DNA from: a virus
Direction: 5' to 3' (one strand)
Length of the DNA: 64,000 nt
IMG/VR virus record: IMGVR_UViG_3300045135_000898
Span: 17,971 to 81,970 of that record
The first letter of the stretch is position 1; each line of letters starts with the position of its first letter. This document shows positions 6,562-14,372 of this stretch, in pieces. The notes beneath the pieces were generated by a model that saw only the letters and a list, made by a program, of their open reading frames with translations, did no database searches and was not told where the DNA came from. The position numbers and the translations under genes are program-made.

Positions 6562-8283
6562 TTATTCTCCTAGTGCTTTTGCCATTAGCTTTTCAGCTTC
6601 CTTGGCACTTACTTTAAATTTCTTAACGATCATTTTAACTGCATCTTCAGGACGTTTAGCATTTGCCATGATATCAGCAACTGCGTCCATTGATACTTTA
6701 GCTTCAGAAAGATCAGAAACAAGGTTCTTTAGAGTTTCAGATTTGTAACCAGCGTTTTCAGGCAACTTACCACGTTTAACTCCGTTGCGAACCTTCCATG
6801 CGTCTTTCCCATAGTCACGCATTTTTACACCTTTCTTGGCTGCTTTCTTTTCAGCCTTGTCGATGTCAACCATATTGCGAGCGTGAGTCTTAGCGTGTTT
6901 AGGATCTTGCTTCTTGTGCTGATCCTGACGTTCTTTGGCTTTACGCGACATGTAGTCAGCGCCAGCTTTAGACTTAGGAATAGTGAAAGTAACTTCATCA
7001 ATTTGTTCAACTGACTCATTCATTTCAGGATCAAGCTTATCAGCTAGTTTATCAAAACGGTCCATGTAGTTAATCGAAGGATGACGTAAGTCGTAACCTT
7101 TTGCAGATAGCTCCATGTAAACGTCAGCATCAATAAAGTTCCAATTAACTTTACCGCCTTTGTAGTTGCCTTTATCAGCTAAAGCTTTCTTCATTGACTT
7201 TTCAAATTCTTTATCAGAAAGAACATTACGAAGTTTCTTACCTTCTGAAAGCTCAGAAGATTCAAGAATAAGATCTTTAGGATCGACATTCATCTGACCT
7301 GTACCAACCTTAACCATAACTTTAGAACCCATCATACCAACAACTGTTCCTTCGTCATCCTTTGCTAAAGCGTCATATTTTCTAACGTTCTTGATCTTAA
7401 CAGAGTCACCTTTGTTAAATTTGGCTTCTACAACTACTTCAACGCCTTCTTTAAGATCTACATTGCCTGTGCTAGTATAGAAGAACTTATCTCCAACCAT
7501 ACCATACACGTTACCACGTTTAGTATCAATAGCAACTTCATCGCCAGCTTTAAGATCAACGGTTGCAGTTTTACCTTTACGTGTAAAGTTCTTCAATACC
7601 GGAACATAGCCGTTATCTGTATCGAAACTATTGCCACGAACTGGCATAACTTTAGCTGTAACTTTTTGAGCAGAAGCAATCTTAGCAACTTCACCTGAGA
7701 AATCTTTGATAGCATCTTTAGCATCAAATTTCATAAATTCTTCTAACTGTTCAACTTCTTCGTTTATTTTCTCAACAGCTTTCTTGTAGTCAAGTTTTGG
7801 TTTAGAGTAATAAGCAACTTCTTTACCGTTCTCTTTAACTTTGATACCAACACCGTCGTTGACGATTTCGTAATCACCGTATTTGTATGAAGTGTAACCA
7901 GCTTTCTTAGAAACCTTACATTCGATGCCAGCTTTTTTCAGAGCACGTGGCATAATGTTGTCGACGTAATCGCGAGTAGAAGCTTCAGTTAATTCAACTG
8001 ATTCTTTTTTCATTGACTTTTTAATCGCTTTACGACGATTGGCAAGGTACTCATCAGAGTCATCTACGTCGCCATCGTTATCAACATCGGCATCAGCCTT
8101 TCCTACAGGATCAAGAGCTTCCTTTTTACCTTTACGACCACACGCTTCTTCAACGTCGTCTTTCTTTTCGTCTTCAGCCTGATCACCGCCAACAGGCTTT
8201 GCCGCTGGATCTTCCGCTTCGGCCTTCATTTTCATTTTCTTGTATGCTTCAGCAATACCGTTTAGTTTATCGTCAATAAACAT
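6562..8283 (-). CDS. Large head-internal protein with repeated protease sites and an EF-hand-like motif (573 aa)
   Basis: A lysine/glutamate-rich mosaic protein. Residues 64-80 contain DVDNDGDVDDSDEYL, a calcium-loop (EF-hand/dockerin type) motif. Prohead-protease-like steps (L/I-x-E then a small or basic residue) occur near residues 100 (LTE|AS), 347 (LSE|GK), 430 (IDE|VT) and 528 (LSE|AK), and each separates blocks that look like small domains: 105-175; an SH3/KOW-like domain at 286-340; 350-420; a basic region 435-510; and a C-terminal helical domain. I infer a precursor that gp21 may cut into several packaged peptides. No homologue with a known function is recognised. Confidence 0.7.
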   Translation of the reverse strand: MFIDDKLNGIAEAYKKMKMKAEAEDPAAKPVGGDQAEDEKKDDVEEACGRKGKKEALDPVGKADADVDNDGDVDDSDEYLANRRKAIKKSMKKESVELTEASTRDYVDNIMPRALKKAGIECKVSKKAGYTSYKYGDYEIVNDGVGIKVKENGKEVAYYSKPKLDYKKAVEKINEEVEQLEEFMKFDAKDAIKDFSGEVAKIASAQKVTAKVMPVRGNSFDTDNGYVPVLKNFTRKGKTATVDLKAGDEVAIDTKRGNVYGMVGDKFFYTSTGNVDLKEGVEVVVEAKFNKGDSVKIKNVRKYDALAKDDEGTVVGMMGSKVMVKVGTGQMNVDPKDLILESSELSEGKKLRNVLSDKEFEKSMKKALADKGNYKGGKVNWNFIDADVYMELSAKGYDLRHPSINYMDRFDKLADKLDPEMNESVEQIDEVTFTIPKSKAGADYMSRKAKERQDQHKKQDPKHAKTHARNMVDIDKAEKKAAKKGVKMRDYGKDAWKVRNGVKRGKLPENAGYKSETLKNLVSDLSEAKVSMDAVADIMANAKRPEDAVKMIVKKFKVSAKEAEKLMAKALGE

Positions 8284-8293
8284 GTTTTTACCC

Positions 8294-8560
8294 CTAGTGT
8301 AAAATGATTAAAGCTGCAATAATACCGACTACGCCGGCGGCCAAAGCAGCACTGATGTATTTATGAGAATTGGCAAATGTCTTAAGGTTACCTAGTGCTT
8401 CCTCAAGATCTTTGATTCGGTTACTATGTTCTGTGGTTTTATCATCAAGATAATCAATACGACGTTCAGCTTCTCGGATAGACTCGATTACTTCACTGAT
8501 TTTGTCGATTTTCTTTTCAATACGATCAAGAATAAGATCTATATTATCGCTATTAGACAT
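8294..8560 (-). CDS. Coiled-coil protein with C-terminal membrane anchor (88 aa)
   Basis: Residues 5-65 form a heptad-rich coiled coil (ILDRIEKKIDKISEVIESI and onwards), followed by one strongly hydrophobic helix at the extreme C-terminus (ISAALAAGVVGIIAALIILH). This topology resembles XhlA-type holin accessory proteins, but similarity is only in layout. The start overlaps the nucleotidyltransferase gene by eight bases. It sits inside the late packaged-protein block, so it could be a lysis accessory or a membrane-inserting ejected protein. Function unproven. Confidence 0.65.
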   Translation of the reverse strand: MSNSDNIDLILDRIEKKIDKISEVIESIREAERRIDYLDDKTTEHSNRIKDLEEALGNLKTFANSHKYISAALAAGVVGIIAALIILH

Positions 8561-9407
8561 CTTCTGTCACCGTGTCCTTTCCATCGAGAGATTCAACGTC
8601 GTCAAGCCACTTACGGATTTTCTTACCTTCTTGTGTCTCAACAATTAAGTAGTTCGCGCCACGTGATACAATAGTGGCAAGTTCACCGCTTTCTGAAATA
8701 ACAACGTGTTCGTCTTTTTCAAACAAATCGCCAGCAACGTATGCTTCTCGCGTTTCTGATACAGATTCAAACTGTACATGCTCTCGGAACGAACGTGATT
8801 CTTTAAGACCCATTGCTTTACGAAGATCGTTAAACAATTGTTGGCCTTCTTTGAATCCACTTGGTAAACCTTTATTAAATGAAAGTAGATCATTGGCAGC
8901 TGCAGCAGCTCGCATTTTAGATGCTGACATACCAGATACATCATCAGCGTCAGGATCGCGCTCACCTGCCGATACAATTACAACGCCGTTTTCAAAATTG
9001 TAAAAACCGTGACGACCTTCTACACCGTTATATTTGTTACATAGCGCGTCAAACTCATGGACACGGTCTGAGCCAACAACCATTTGAACTTCGGTGTAAC
9101 CTTTCTTGTATAACTGTACTAGGATATCGAATACCATGCGTACTTTTTTGTCAAGGATAATCTTACGAGCATGGCGCGGAAACATCTTGCGCATGTACTT
9201 GACTTTTGTTTGGTAATCGAAAGGATTCTTTTTAGCATCATTAGACTGAGATGCGTAAATGAAGTAGTCACCACCACGAGCTTCGTTTGCTACTTTATCG
9301 AGTAGCTTTTCGTGGCCTACTGTTGGAGGATTAAATCGACCAAATGTAAAGGTAGCTTTTTTACCTTTTTCTTCGGTCAAGAATTGGGAAAAAGACTTAA
9401 TGCTCAT
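8553..9407 (-). CDS. Nucleotidyltransferase with capsid-targeting N-terminus and C-terminal SH3-like domain
   Basis: 284 aa. Residues 1-13 (MSIKSFSQFLTE|E) fit a capsid-targeting peptide with an L-x-E cleavage site. A Rossmann nucleotidyltransferase of the HxGH class follows (TFGRFNPPTVGHEKLL, about 20-36; VVGSDRVHEFD; and SGMSASKMR near 160, matching the ISxTxIR element of cytidylyl/NMN-adenylyl transferases). Residues about 220-270 form a small beta domain. Substrate unknown; related marine phage proteins are usually labelled cytidylyltransferase. The presumed cleavage would release the enzyme into the head. Overlaps its neighbours by 8 bases and 1 base. Confidence 0.8.
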   Translation of the reverse strand: MSIKSFSQFLTEEKGKKATFTFGRFNPPTVGHEKLLDKVANEARGGDYFIYASQSNDAKKNPFDYQTKVKYMRKMFPRHARKIILDKKVRMVFDILVQLYKKGYTEVQMVVGSDRVHEFDALCNKYNGVEGRHGFYNFENGVVIVSAGERDPDADDVSGMSASKMRAAAAANDLLSFNKGLPSGFKEGQQLFNDLRKAMGLKESRSFREHVQFESVSETREAYVAGDLFEKDEHVVISESGELATIVSRGANYLIVETQEGKKIRKWLDDVESLDGKDTVTEDV

Positions 9408-9799
9408 TACTTATCACTGCCTCCGCCACGTTTCTTAGCAAGTTCTTGCTTTTTAACTTGTGGCAGTAGTTTACGAGCGATGCGATCGATTGCACCTTTC
9501 TTTTTATCAACTTGTTTTTCTAGGTTTTGGCGACCAGAGAATGATAGCTCGCTCTTGTCTTTACCTTTTAGCAGTTTCTTTTCTAATGAATCACGAGCTT
9601 GTTTACGAGCACGCTTTTTAAGCTTTTCTGGTGAAGCAATTCGTTTTTCAGCCTTCTTGCGTCCCATAGCAATCTTTGCTTTGTTCTTACGCATAGTTGC
9701 TTTAGCTTTCATGCGTTGCTGAAGTGTCATTGCTTCGTCGAGATCTGCGTCTTCGACCAAATCATCACAAATCTCTAAATATTCTTTTAATGATAGCAT
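9407..9799 (-). CDS. Highly basic head protein with protease-removable leader (130 aa)
   Basis: The acidic leader MLSLKEYLEICDDLVEDADLDE (22 residues) ends in L-D-E|A, a prohead protease site. The remainder is extremely rich in Lys and Arg (MKAKATMRKNKAKIAMGRKK, KLKKRARKQAR, then LLPQVKKQELAKKRGG). Cleavage would convert a near-neutral precursor into a histone-like basic protein able to bind packaged DNA, like the T4 internal proteins. It overlaps the nucleotidyltransferase start by one base. Similar proteins occur in cyanophages as virion proteins of unknown role. Confidence 0.75.
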   Translation of the reverse strand: MLSLKEYLEICDDLVEDADLDEAMTLQQRMKAKATMRKNKAKIAMGRKKAEKRIASPEKLKKRARKQARDSLEKKLLKGKDKSELSFSGRQNLEKQVDKKKGAIDRIARKLLPQVKKQELAKKRGGGSDK

Positions 9800-9833
9800 T
9801 TCTTATTTCCCATTCGGATGCTGACCTACAAAA

Positions 9834-11072
9834 TTAGGCTCGAGACGGCGTGTCCCAGCCTTTCACAATTTCAGGACTGAAGTTATTAAAGCTAAACTCC
9901 ATTCGGTCAACCAGTTTAACGGCGCCGCCTTTCATATGGTCGATAGCCACGAACCCTTCGGCTCCTGTTACCTTGTAACCATTTTTAGTTTTTACAAAAG
10001 TATTTATACTATTTAATTTATTAAGTTTACGTATGATTATTAACTTAGCGTCAACAATTGCTTTTTGCAAATCAAACACAAGCTTTAAGTTAGCCTTATT
10101 TGATTCATCGAAAAACTTAAGGAATTCGTCACGTTTAGCCGATTGAGCAGACTTGCCTTTCTCAGTTTTACGTTTATCAATTTCCTTTTGATATTTATCA
10201 TGGATAAACTTCATCAGTCCGTCCACGTGCTTGCGAGTATCCTTAATGGTTTCGCCTTTACGAACAAATGAGTTATTAAAGGTTTCAATAGTTCGAGCAA
10301 GATCTTGGTTGGCTTCAATCTGCTTAAGAGTTGTACCACTAATCTTGCGGAAGATACGACCTGCATTTGAAAGAGCAGCAGTAACTTCATCAGTATCTTT
10401 CTTTGTAAATGTTACAGTACCGGACAAGTCGTGTAGACCTGCGTCAACAATCCAAGATGATGTTTTCTTGAACTTAGACGCGTCAACACCGTAACTTGCT
10501 TTCATTTCTTCAAAAGAAGCTCCGCTGTAAGAGGTGTGGAATACCACGCCAATTGGTGCTTTGGCGATACGTTTACCTTCTTCTGAGTCTTTTGGGACTG
10601 CGTACAAAATCGTGTTCGGATGAAATGTAACATATGATTCACCTTCGATTTTTTCTGTTTTAAGGTCATCGTTTGTGAACATAATATCGCCTTGAACGAC
10701 ACCCTTAATGCCAAGTTTTGATAACTCAGCAAGAGCAACCTTCATTTTGTTATTAAGTTCTCCATTTGCAATATCTTCGTCGATATCTGCATTCGTTTTA
10801 TACACCTTAGGGTTCTTATTAAAGATACCTTTTTTGGCTACAAAGAATTTACCGTCGCTTGGATCAATACCAGCAAATACGGCAGGAGCGCCATCCCACT
10901 TCACAGTCACGTCCGTAGCACCTTTCGAGGAACCGGCTAGCATGTCACGAAGCGACCTGAGAGCAAGGATGGCGTCCCTTGCACCTTTTACACCGCCATA
11001 GATCACCTGATCTTCAAGGTGAGTCATGTGAGTATTCTTTTCTTCAGTAATAAACGACTTAAAATCAATCAT
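9834..11072 (-). CDS. KxDG ligase/nucleotidyltransferase-like protein with capsid-targeting N-terminus (412 aa)
   Basis: Residues 1-10 (MIDFKSFITE|E) match a capsid-targeting peptide with an I-x-E site. Residues 55-66 (VTVKWDGAPAVF) contain K-x-D-G, motif I of the ATP-dependent ligase/mRNA-capping superfamily, where the Lys becomes nucleotidylated. GVVQGDIMF (about 124-132) and IGVVFHTSYSG (about 174-184) lie where motifs III and IV are expected. A C-terminal helical half follows. It is distinct from the replicative ligase at 26356-27639. A packaged RNA or DNA end-joining enzyme is inferred; the substrate is unknown. Confidence 0.7.
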   Translation of the reverse strand: MIDFKSFITEEKNTHMTHLEDQVIYGGVKGARDAILALRSLRDMLAGSSKGATDVTVKWDGAPAVFAGIDPSDGKFFVAKKGIFNKNPKVYKTNADIDEDIANGELNNKMKVALAELSKLGIKGVVQGDIMFTNDDLKTEKIEGESYVTFHPNTILYAVPKDSEEGKRIAKAPIGVVFHTSYSGASFEEMKASYGVDASKFKKTSSWIVDAGLHDLSGTVTFTKKDTDEVTAALSNAGRIFRKISGTTLKQIEANQDLARTIETFNNSFVRKGETIKDTRKHVDGLMKFIHDKYQKEIDKRKTEKGKSAQSAKRDEFLKFFDESNKANLKLVFDLQKAIVDAKLIIIRKLNKLNSINTFVKTKNGYKVTGAEGFVAIDHMKGGAVKLVDRMEFSFNNFSPEIVKGWDTPSRA

Positions 11073-11073
11073 C

Positions 11074-12363
11074 TTAATGAGCCTTTAAATATGGACCGGA
11101 CATTTCAGATTCAGAAGCGGCATAGCCTAGAATCGCTGAAACGATATCTCGTTTCTTGTCGTCATTCTGTTTTAGGAAATGATATAGGAATTGAGATCCC
11201 ATAATCATTGAAGTAAAGAATGTATCGTCTTTCTGAGATAATTGCTGAACAAACTCTTCTTGAGACATGTTCTTGCCTTCGATGTAATTATGGAATGTCA
11301 AGAATTTCTTAACGTTTGCTTCAGTTCGCTGAGCAAGTTCTTTTTGTGGAATAAAATCAATGCCAGTGTGGCGTTTCATAATTGACGCAATTGGACCGCC
11401 TGAAATTTTACCTTGGTTTGCAAACTGACCTTTGATTTCGCCTTGCCAAGTTGAACCAAACGTGCGGAACTGGATTTCGCCACCATCGTAACGGATGTAA
11501 ATATCGTTAGAAAGGAAAAAGCCTTTCTTACCTGAAGTCCAACCGGTGTACTCGTATGACTTACGCGATTTATCAATGTTCTTAGGATCAAGACGTGCTG
11601 TACGACCAACCTTCTTAAGAGATACGCCAATGATATCGCCTGACATATACGCATCAAGCATCATGCCGTTCAATTCAACAAGAGTGCTTGCCTGGGTTAG
11701 GTCGATGTTTTCTCCTTTAGCCGTAACCATGTAAATGTCAGCAGGAGACCACTTATTCAAGTTAGAGAATTCCTTCTCCACTTTGTTTAGTTTCTTCCAA
11801 TGATTTTCAAGACGGTCTACCCAACGTGATCCGCGGTGGAATTTGTAACGCTTGGTACGGAATTTATTTTCAATGGCATCAGCGATGACGATACTTGAAT
11901 TACGCCAATCTTCTGGAAGATCGTTAATAATGCGATCAAGTTTATCATCAATATCGAAGTACTTGGTAACTTTACGGAATGTAGAAGCAGTGTAATCGCC
12001 TTTACCGTACCACGCTGCAGCGAGGTAAACACATTGAGCACATTCAGCCATTTTGGTAACATCAGCGCCAGCACCAGAGCCGCCTTTACCTTTTGGATGT
12101 TTTACTTCAATCTTCCAACCATCTTTGGTCTCAACACGACCAACTGATGAACTGCCACCTTTAGGATTATATTTAGCATCAAGCTTTTTAGCAATATCTT
12201 TTAAAGCTGCTTCACGGTCGCCTTTTACTTCAACGGTGATTTGTTTGCCTTTTACTCCGCGGATATCTTTATAACCCGCTTCCTTTAGACGAGTTTGCAA
12301 ATCGTCCTTGCTCATCGCTTCCTTAAGAAACGTTCTAAATAAAATTCCTACCGGTGCTACCAT
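11074..12363 (-). CDS. Large protein with capsid-targeting-like N-terminus (429 aa)
   Basis: First gene of the late block. Residues 8-16 (LFRTFLKE|AM) carry the F-x-x-F-L-x-E|A pattern of capsid-targeting peptides. A lysine-rich domain (about 20-95) is followed by a glycine linker (GKGGSGAGAD) and a mixed alpha/beta domain with TKMAECAQCVYLAAAWYGKG, YIRYDGGEIQFRTFG and STWQGEIKG. Related proteins are known from marine T4-like phages without a function. The late promoter at 12395-12402 and the terminator of the gene before it lie directly upstream. A packaged DNA-acting protein is a guess. Confidence 0.7.
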   Translation of the reverse strand: MVAPVGILFRTFLKEAMSKDDLQTRLKEAGYKDIRGVKGKQITVEVKGDREAALKDIAKKLDAKYNPKGGSSSVGRVETKDGWKIEVKHPKGKGGSGAGADVTKMAECAQCVYLAAAWYGKGDYTASTFRKVTKYFDIDDKLDRIINDLPEDWRNSSIVIADAIENKFRTKRYKFHRGSRWVDRLENHWKKLNKVEKEFSNLNKWSPADIYMVTAKGENIDLTQASTLVELNGMMLDAYMSGDIIGVSLKKVGRTARLDPKNIDKSRKSYEYTGWTSGKKGFFLSNDIYIRYDGGEIQFRTFGSTWQGEIKGQFANQGKISGGPIASIMKRHTGIDFIPQKELAQRTEANVKKFLTFHNYIEGKNMSQEEFVQQLSQKDDTFFTSMIMGSQFLYHFLKQNDDKKRDIVSAILGYAASESEMSGPYLKAH

Positions 12364-12394
12364 TGTTCTAATCCGTTTAATTTAAAATTAATTA

Positions 12395-12402
12395 TATTTA
12401 TA
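12395..12402 (-). promoter_or_regulatory. T4-type late promoter box for the packaged-protein block
   Basis: TATAAATA on the minus strand, 32 bases before ATG 12363, directly after the terminator at 12405-12427. Confidence 0.8.
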
Positions 12403-12404
12403 AC

Positions 12405-12427
12405 AAAAAAGCCCCTATGAAAGGGGC
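12405..12427 (-). terminator. Intrinsic terminator after the 93-aa gene
   Basis: GCCCCT pairs with AGGGGC (6 bp, 5-base loop) and is followed by TTTTTT on the minus strand. It separates the early operon above from the late packaged-protein block below. Confidence 0.85.
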
Positions 12428-12442
12428 GAAGAGGCTTGGAGA

Positions 12443-12724
12443 TTAAGAACGGTTGTAGACATAAACATCGATCTTGGTGGCATTTGCGATACCTCCTACG
12501 ATGTTTCCTGCCCAATCATATGATAGTTTGGACATCTTACCAGTGTAAGGATTGTACTTATCCATTTTAACAAGAGGTTTACGGCCACGAAGAACAACTC
12601 GTTTCTTTACGCTTTTACCTTTATTCATAATTGATACCGCTTTACGAAGTTCTTCAATCTGAAGCATATCAGAAGCAGAGTTGATGTCAGCAGTAAAGAT
12701 GTAAGAAGTAGATGTACGTTTCAT
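12443..12724 (-). CDS. Hypothetical early protein (93 aa)
   Basis: A small basic protein with no recognised family. The N-terminal half is helical (SASDMLQIEELRKAVSIMNK), the middle is basic (KSVKKRVVLRGRKPLVK) and the end is beta-rich (NIVGGIANATKIDVYVYNRS). It has its own early promoter (12756-12783) and terminator (12405-12427), so it is a monocistronic unit between two operons. The separate control suggests a host-takeover type early gene, but that is inference. Confidence 0.65.
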   Translation of the reverse strand: MKRTSTSYIFTADINSASDMLQIEELRKAVSIMNKGKSVKKRVVLRGRKPLVKMDKYNPYTGKMSKLSYDWAGNIVGGIANATKIDVYVYNRS

Positions 12725-12755
12725 AATATAGTTTCCTTCAATTGATTATGGTTCT

Positions 12756-12783
12756 ATTATACCAAATTTTCGAAAGATGTAAA
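12756..12783 (-). promoter_or_regulatory. Early promoter for the 93-aa gene
   Basis: TTTACA (12783-12778), 16-base spacer, TATAAT (12761-12756). Confidence 0.7.
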
Positions 12784-12789
12784 TAGTTT

Positions 12790-12972
12790 TTACCAAGATC
12801 TTTTAGAATTGTTTGATCTAATACGCATATCTGATATAACGATAGGAATTAAAAATACAGCAAAAATAGCTGGGAATACGATCCAAGGAGGAGCAACTCC
12901 ATCAACAATTCTGAAGTAAACTGCGGTTGCAACAATCATAAGTGATAAGATTAATACTGTAATGTTATTCAT
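12790..12972 (-). CDS. Small two-helix membrane protein (60 aa)
   Basis: Two hydrophobic segments (NNITVLILSLMIVATAVYF and PPWIVFPAIFAVFLIPIVI) with a short polar link and a basic tail (MRIRSNNSKRSW), predicted to sit in the inner membrane with a positive cytoplasmic end. ATG 12972 is chosen because GGAAGG lies directly upstream; a GTG further up is less likely. Its start overlaps the stop of the preceding gene by eight bases. No family recognised. Confidence 0.65.
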   Translation of the reverse strand: MNNITVLILSLMIVATAVYFRIVDGVAPPWIVFPAIFAVFLIPIVISDMRIRSNNSKRSW

Positions 12973-13180
12973 TTTTACCTTCCTCACGGAGTTTCATAAT
13001 TAAGTCAGTGTAGCTTTCTTCGGTTAAGATGTTATGTCGTTCAAGCAAATTTAGAGTATTCGTTGACCCTGTTACAACACCTTGGTTATGTCCGAAGAAA
13101 AATCCTTTGCGATACATACTTACCATTGATGCAATCCACACTAGTCCTAGAGTTCCTAGCATCCAATAATTAAGAGTCAT
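12965..13180 (-). CDS. Small membrane-anchored protein (71 aa)
   Basis: One N-terminal hydrophobic helix (YWMLGTLGLVWIASMVSMY), then a soluble part with a Gly/His stretch (FFFGHNQGVVTGSTNT) and a charged C-terminal helix (LTEESYTDLIMKLREEG). It overlaps the SprT-like gene upstream by 16 bases and the 60-aa gene downstream by eight, so all three are one transcription unit from the early promoter at 13611-13639. Function unknown. Confidence 0.65.
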   Translation of the reverse strand: MTLNYWMLGTLGLVWIASMVSMYRKGFFFGHNQGVVTGSTNTLNLLERHNILTEESYTDLIMKLREEGKNE

Positions 13181-13586
13181 TTCTAAATTCCTTATATAAC
13201 GATTCTTCTAAACCGTAAGCTTCAATCTCCCACGGCTGCTTTTCATACTTATGTTTGGAAATACGGCCTTTCCAAAGCATTTGCCAACTGCCGCGTTTAG
13301 TAAGTACATCTTTAAGGTGGCCTCGGACGTACTGTCGAACGTGAACCATTTCATGAAGGACTGTTCCAACCATTTCCTTATCAGTCATCTTAGAATTAAG
13401 AGTGATTACGAAATGACGTGGTCCAAGACGTTCGCAGTAGCCGTACTCATCAAGCTCCATTGGGTACGATTCTACCTCAATGAATAAAGTACTCGTCCGT
13501 GGCATCAGACGGGAAATAGCCCAACGAACTACCTTTTCAGGGTCCGTTGGGAATTTACGAGTTGAATCGACTGTAACCAAATTCAT
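13170..13586 (-). CDS. SprT-like zinc metallopeptidase-like protein (138 aa)
   Basis: Contains HEMVHVRQ (about residues 79-86), the HExxH zinc-peptidase motif, with a downstream PWEIEAYGLEESLYKEF segment typical of SprT/WSS1-like proteins, where a Glu or His supplies the third ligand. Host relatives cut DNA-protein crosslinks, so a role in clearing proteins from phage DNA is plausible but not shown. ATG 13586 follows GGAG and its own early promoter at 13611-13639. Confidence 0.8.
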   Translation of the reverse strand: MNLVTVDSTRKFPTDPEKVVRWAISRLMPRTSTLFIEVESYPMELDEYGYCERLGPRHFVITLNSKMTDKEMVGTVLHEMVHVRQYVRGHLKDVLTKRGSWQMLWKGRISKHKYEKQPWEIEAYGLEESLYKEFRNDS

Positions 13587-13610
13587 ACCATTTCTCCATT
13601 TGATATAGCG

Positions 13611-13639
13611 ATTATACTATAGAAAAACAGAAATGTAAA
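13611..13639 (-). promoter_or_regulatory. Early promoter for the SprT-like operon
   Basis: TTTACA (13639-13634), 17-base spacer, TATAAT (13616-13611), then CGCTATATCAAAT, the common downstream sequence of this promoter family. Confidence 0.75.
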
Positions 13640-13688
13640 TGGTTTTTACCATTAAATTTTTTAATAATAACAGTCTACAGTATAAATT

Positions 13689-14366
13689 TTATTTATCAGA
13701 TACTACCTGACTGGCATATGGGAAAATAGCCAAAATAGCCTCCGCTACAGCCTTAGCGACCTCGCGATGCTCCTTTTGAGTCTCTGGACCAGTTCGAAGC
13801 TCGATAAAGTGAATCCAGCTGCGTATAGAGCCTTGCATGTACATTCGCGATGGTGTTAGACCTTCGGGTAGCAGAGCTCGACGCTGTTCCTTGGCGATAC
13901 CAAGATTTGCCGCATTTGTGTATTCCTTTTTAACGAAACCAGCAACTCGCTGTTGGATTCTAAACCATTCTTCGTTAATTTTTTCGTCTTCTGTTGCATT
14001 TGAATTTTGACGGTTTTTATCGTCTTGAAGTCGAGCTTCACGGAACTCAAATTCAAATCCATCTTCCAATGGATCAGCATAACGCTGACTATATTCTTGG
14101 AAAGCAAACGATCGATGTCGAAGGATCTGACGAGCAATATCACGCGTCGTTTCAATCTCAATCGTAGCAGTAGCCATTTCAAATGGTGACCAATGCTTAT
14201 GTTTAATCAAGTAATTAAGAAGACGTTCTGTCGTCTCCATATTCATTTGGTTAGAAGGATTTGAAACACGGGCACAGTACGAAATAAGGTCTTGTACGTT
14301 CTCCATGTTCAGTTCTTCTTTAGCGCCTTCAGCGGGCTGAGTGTAACCAATTAGTCGTGCTTTCAT
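13689..14366 (-). CDS. thyX: Flavin-dependent thymidylate synthase
   Basis: Makes dTMP from dUMP using FAD, NADPH and methylene-tetrahydrofolate. The ThyX signature RHRSFAFQEYSQRY (residues about 83-96) binds dUMP and flavin; the length (225 aa) is normal. It replaces the ThyA-type enzyme (td) of T4. The unrelated ThyA-fold gene at 23502-24191 is the dCMP hydroxymethylase, so both pyrimidine methyl-group pathways are present. ATG 14366 follows GAGG. It is downstream of gene 41 with a seven-base gap. Confidence 0.96.
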   Translation of the reverse strand: MKARLIGYTQPAEGAKEELNMENVQDLISYCARVSNPSNQMNMETTERLLNYLIKHKHWSPFEMATATIEIETTRDIARQILRHRSFAFQEYSQRYADPLEDGFEFEFREARLQDDKNRQNSNATEDEKINEEWFRIQQRVAGFVKKEYTNAANLGIAKEQRRALLPEGLTPSRMYMQGSIRSWIHFIELRTGPETQKEHREVAKAVAEAILAIFPYASQVVSDK

Positions 14367-14372
14367 TTTGCC

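Noticed and set aside
9312-9722. Plus-strand open frame of 136 codons
   Set aside because: It is the complement of the highly basic 9407-9799 gene and the nucleotidyltransferase start; its Ser/Phe/Leu/Arg composition is that of a mirrored lysine/arginine-rich gene, and no ribosome site is present.
10001-10008. TATAAATA late-box match inside the ligase-like gene
   Set aside because: It lies within coding sequence (codons for Ser-Ile-Asn) far from a gene start; AT-rich coding DNA gives such matches. Similar internal matches at 34747, 37985 and 39709 were left out for the same reason.
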